NCBI RefSeq assembly: GCF_003076515.1
Contig: NZ_CP022390.1
Location: forward strand, 3,655,892-3,719,891
DNA length: 64,000 nucleotides
Origin: Alcaligenes aquatilis
Lineage (GTDB): Bacteria; Pseudomonadota; Gammaproteobacteria; Burkholderiales; Burkholderiaceae_B
Direction of reading: 5' to 3'
Shown in pieces: positions 61,025 to 64,000 of this stretch (its first letter is position 1; every line of letters begins with the position of its first letter). A model generated the notes under the pieces. The model worked only from the letters and a program-made list of their open reading frames with translations. It was not told where the DNA came from and searched no databases. The position numbers and the translations under genes are program-made.

Positions 61025-63283
61025 ATGTCTTATGATGCGCCGCGCCACCAGCAGCAAGACTTGCTCAGGGCGTCTGGCACCTTGCTGATTTTAGCGGCAC
61101 CGGCACGGCCTCCCAAGCCTTCGCCCGGCCAGCCCGGCGTGGTGTCCGAGTACTTGCAGGCGCACGACGATGTCTTTGTCGCCGTATCCGAACAGGGCTG
61201 GGTGCGCGCTTTTCATGGGCACGTGGATCTGGGCACCGGTATTCAGACGGCGCTCAGTCAGATTGTGGCCGACGAGTTGGATGTGCCGATGTCGCGTGTG
61301 CAAATGGTGCTGGGCCATACCGATGCTGTGCCCAATCAAGGCCCCACCATCGCCAGTGCGTCCATTCAGATTCATGCTGTGCCGCTGCGCAAGGCGGCGG
61401 CTCAGGCTCGACAATTACTGCTGGCACAAGCCGCAGAGCGCTGGACGTTGCGTACAGATCAACTACGAGTAGAGGACGGCACAATCATTGCCCCGGACGG
61501 ACGCAGTCTAACGTACTGGCAATTGCTGGAAGGTCTGGAGCTGCGGGCCTATCTGGATAAGGAAACCCCCACCAAACCGGCCGAGCAATTACGTCTTGTA
61601 GGGACAGCCCAGGCGCGTGTCGATATTCCGGGCAAGGTCGCGGGGCAGTGGGTGTATGTCCACGATGTGCGCGTGCCCGGCATGTTGCATGGTCGTGTCG
61701 TGCGTCCTCCTTATATAGGACGTGATAGCGGCGACTTTATCGGTCGCAGCCTGGAGTCCGTGGATGAGGAGTCCATCCGTCATATTGCCGATGATGTGCG
61801 TGTTGTGGTGATTGGTGACTTTATCGGTGTGGTCGCGCGACGTGAAGAACACGCCATGCGTGCCGCCCGTGAATTGAAAGTGCGCTGGAAAGTGATTCCC
61901 CCCTTGGAGGACATGAGCAATCTGGAGCAACTGATTCGTCGTCAGCCCATGACGGAGCGATTGCTAACTGATACGGGCCCGGGCTTTGACGAGCTACCGC
62001 CTGAAGGCAAGCGCTTGAAGCGCAGCTATGTCTGGCCTTTTCAGTTGCATGCTTCCATTGGCCCGTCTTGTGCGCTGGCAGATTACAAACCCGGCCATAG
62101 CCGGATCTGGTCAGGTACGCAGAACCCGCATATGTTGCGTGTCCATTTGAGTCAATTGCTGGACGAAGATGAAGCTGGTCTGGAGATCATCCGTCACGAA
62201 GCAGCCGGTTGTTATGGCCGTAATTGCGCGGATGACGTGTGTGCGGATGCCTTGCTGTTGTCCCGAGCCGTTGGTGCACCGGTGCGTGTGCAGTTGACGC
62301 GTGAGCAAGAACACGGTTGGGAGCCTAAAGGCGCTGCTCAGTTGATGGATGTAGAAGGCTCGATTGATGCTCAAGGGCAACTGCGACATTACGATTTTGT
62401 CACCCATTACCCCTCCAACGATGCGCCGAACCTGGCGCTCTTGCTGACGGGGCGGGAGTCGGCAGCCCCCCGCCAACTGGAAATGGGAGATCGCACGGCA
62501 GTACCGCCTTACAGCTATCCCAAGCAGCGCATTGTGTGTCAGGACATGCCCGCGATTGTGCGTGCTTCCTGGTTGCGCGGTGTGTCGGCCATGCCTAACT
62601 CTTTTGCGCATGACTGCTTTCTGGATGAGCTGGCAGTGGAAGCGGGTGTAGACCCCTTGAGCTATCGCCTGCGTTATCTGGATCAGGATGAGCGTGCCCA
62701 GGAACTGCTGCAGGCGGTGGCGGACAAGGGGCAATGGCAGATTGGACATCGAGGTTCTCGTGGGCAGCCAGATGAGCAAGGCTATCTCTACGGTCGAGGC
62801 TTGTCGTACGCCCGTTATATACACAGCAAGTTTCCTGGCTTTGGGGCGGCATGGTCAGCCTGGCTGCTGGATCTGCGGGTCCATGCGGAGACGGGCGTGA
62901 TTGAGGTTCAGCAGATTTATGTGGGCCAGGACACCGGGCAGATGGTGAACCCGGCGGGCGTGCGTCACCAGATTCACGGCAATGTGATCCAGTCCTTGAG
63001 CCGTACTTTGTATGAGCAGGTGCGCTTTAACGCACAGGGTGTGGTCAGTGCGGAGTGGGGCGCCTATCCCATTGTTGATTTCCCGCGCATCCCGCCCATT
63101 GAAGTGATTTTGATGGACAGGCAGTCCGAGCCGCCGATGGGGTCGGGTGAATCTGCCTCCGTGCCCTGTGCCTCGGCCATTGCCAATGCTTTGTTTGATG
63201 CAACTGGCCGACGTTTTCGGCAGGTGCCTTTTACACCGGATGTGGTCCGGGCCGCGCTGGCTGCTACGCCCCAAACAGCGTAG
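61025..63283 (+). CDS. NicB-like molybdenum hydroxylase large subunit without cytochrome domains
   Basis: 752 aa from the ATG at 61025, with GGAG about 8 nt upstream. It begins with VFVAVSEQGWVRAFHGHVDLGTGIQTALSQIVADELDV in character, the N-terminal cofactor segment of NicB and IorB-type proteins. Further motifs are HEAAGCYGRNCADDV, ASWLRGVSAMPNSFAHDCFLDELA and the catalytic Glu in PPMGSGESASVPCASAIANALF near residue 705. No haem motif is present, unlike P. putida NicB, whose single protein carries both parts. It is divergent from the nicA-cytochrome operon and followed by a deformylase gene, so it most likely hydroxylates nicotinate or a related acid. Confidence 0.85.
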   Translation: MSYDAPRHQQQDLLRASGTLLILAAPARPPKPSPGQPGVVSEYLQAHDDVFVAVSEQGWVRAFHGHVDLGTGIQTALSQIVADELDVPMSRVQMVLGHTDAVPNQGPTIASASIQIHAVPLRKAAAQARQLLLAQAAERWTLRTDQLRVEDGTIIAPDGRSLTYWQLLEGLELRAYLDKETPTKPAEQLRLVGTAQARVDIPGKVAGQWVYVHDVRVPGMLHGRVVRPPYIGRDSGDFIGRSLESVDEESIRHIADDVRVVVIGDFIGVVARREEHAMRAARELKVRWKVIPPLEDMSNLEQLIRRQPMTERLLTDTGPGFDELPPEGKRLKRSYVWPFQLHASIGPSCALADYKPGHSRIWSGTQNPHMLRVHLSQLLDEDEAGLEIIRHEAAGCYGRNCADDVCADALLLSRAVGAPVRVQLTREQEHGWEPKGAAQLMDVEGSIDAQGQLRHYDFVTHYPSNDAPNLALLLTGRESAAPRQLEMGDRTAVPPYSYPKQRIVCQDMPAIVRASWLRGVSAMPNSFAHDCFLDELAVEAGVDPLSYRLRYLDQDERAQELLQAVADKGQWQIGHRGSRGQPDEQGYLYGRGLSYARYIHSKFPGFGAAWSAWLLDLRVHAETGVIEVQQIYVGQDTGQMVNPAGVRHQIHGNVIQSLSRTLYEQVRFNAQGVVSAEWGAYPIVDFPRIPPIEVILMDRQSEPPMGSGESASVPCASAIANALFDATGRRFRQVPFTPDVVRAALAATPQTA

Positions 63284-63369
63284 GCAGCAGCAATTTTCAT
63301 GGGTCGGGTTCAGGGCCTTTTAGTAGTACCAGGCTTTAGACCTGACGGTTTCAATCCAAGGACAGATTA

Positions 63370-64000
63370 ATGAGTACCTTTCTTTACGGCGGCCATGTTC
63401 ACGCCAATGGCATTCGTCAGCATTACCTGCGCTACGGCGGTTCCAGCCAGGGTCGCGATCAGCGTCCTGCCGTCATCATCGTGCCTGGCATTACCAGCCC
63501 GGCGGTGACCTGGGGCTTTGTGGGCGAGCAGTTCGGCAAGCACTTTGACACCTACATTCAGGACGTGCGTGGTCGTGGTTTGAGTGAAGCCGCCGAGGGC
63601 ATGGATTACAGCCTGGATGCACAGGCCGATGATTTGATCGCCCTGGCTCAAGCCTTGGGTCTTAAAGACTACATCGTGGTCGGTCACTCCATGGGTGCTC
63701 GTATCGGTTTGCGTGCGGCTCACAAGAACAGCGATGGTCTGAACCGTCTGGTGATGGTTGATCCTCCCGTCTCCGGCCCGGATCGTCGTGCCTATCCCTC
63801 CAAGTTGCCCTGGTACGTGGATTCCATGGCCATGGCTCGCAAAGGCTGCACCGCAGAGGACATGCGTGCTTTCTGCCCGACCTGGACCGAAGAGCAGTTG
63901 CAATTGCGTGCCCAGTGGCTGCACACCTGCCACGAGCCTGCGATTCTGGCCAGCTTTGAAGGTTTCCACACCGACGATATCCACGTCGACTTCCCGCATT
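63370..64000 (+). CDS. N-formylmaleamate deformylase, second copy, cut by window end
   Basis: 210 codons plus one base are visible. The protein is identical to residues 1-210 of the fusion at 16290 except at residue 8 (Gly here, Ala there); the DNA differs at about 28 of 631 positions, nearly all silent. S107 (GHSMGAR) and D131 are present; the catalytic His would lie beyond the window. It hydrolyses N-formylmaleamate to maleamate and formate, after ring cleavage of 2,5-dihydroxypyridine. It lies 86 bp after the large hydroxylase gene, with AAGGA upstream of the ATG. It is probably the intact nicD/picE of the second pathway. Confidence 0.88.
   Translation, partial: MSTFLYGGHVHANGIRQHYLRYGGSSQGRDQRPAVIIVPGITSPAVTWGFVGEQFGKHFDTYIQDVRGRGLSEAAEGMDYSLDAQADDLIALAQALGLKDYIVVGHSMGARIGLRAAHKNSDGLNRLVMVDPPVSGPDRRAYPSKLPWYVDSMAMARKGCTAEDMRAFCPTWTEEQLQLRAQWLHTCHEPAILASFEGFHTDDIHVDFPH

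Overview
The window looks like a chromosomal segment of a GC-rich betaproteobacterium of the family Alcaligenaceae, most likely Alcaligenes faecalis or a close relative. The main evidence is a picolinate (pyridine-2-carboxylate) degradation cluster whose gene order matches, from memory, the pic cluster of A. faecalis JQ135 (picR-C-E-D-F-B4-B3-B2-B1-A1-A2-A3). Tripartite-tricarboxylate (Bug) binding proteins and a penicillin G acylase relative fit the same family.

Layout. 1-7.5 kb is housekeeping: mltD (partial), gloB, a methyltransferase, rnhA, an RND efflux pair, dnaQ and tRNA-Val. 7.8-14.4 kb holds an AtoE-type transporter and a TonB receptor with a BtuCDF-type ABC importer. A near-perfect ModE-like operator precedes this operon, so I infer molybdate or tungstate uptake. 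14.4-31.8 kb is the pic region: picR, picC, a picE'-picF fusion, a four-component Rieske hydroxylase (picB), a TRAP transporter split around a three-subunit molybdenum hydroxylase (picA), and an XdhC maturation factor. 31.9-47.5 kb is mixed: Nnr, a DMT exporter, a PLD lipoprotein, a large BTAD/ATPase/TPR regulator, a GntR regulator, a metallo-beta-lactamase-fold enzyme, two Bug proteins, a sulfatase and a LysR regulator. 47.6-57 kb has a diguanylate cyclase, a penicillin acylase-like lipoprotein, a Liv-type ABC importer and a DUF924 protein. 57.3-64 kb is a second N-heteroaromatic acid hydroxylase locus, nicotinate dehydrogenase-like, ending in a second N-formylmaleamate deformylase gene cut by the window edge.

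How it fits together. PicA would 6-hydroxylate picolinate, PicB 3-hydroxylate 6-hydroxypicolinate, and PicC decarboxylate the product to 2,5-dihydroxypyridine. In this window picD (2,5-dihydroxypyridine dioxygenase) is absent from its expected place. The first 210 codons of picE are fused in frame to the ribosome-binding site and coding region of picF, so the pic cluster seems to have lost its ring-cleavage gene and the end of its deformylase gene. The second deformylase copy at 63.37 kb is about 95.6% identical in DNA and 209/210 identical in visible protein, and could make up part of the loss. Two molybdenum hydroxylases, XdhC and a ModE-controlled uptake operon make this a molybdenum-dependent region.

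The least explained elements are two families of non-coding repeats, A (154 bp) and B (about 231-233 bp). They occur in the same order and orientation at 17.8-18.4 kb and 42.95-43.76 kb, each time between convergent operons. Element B is a giant nested hairpin whose outer arms and tip differ between the copies but remain self-complementary, which is covariation evidence for a conserved structure.
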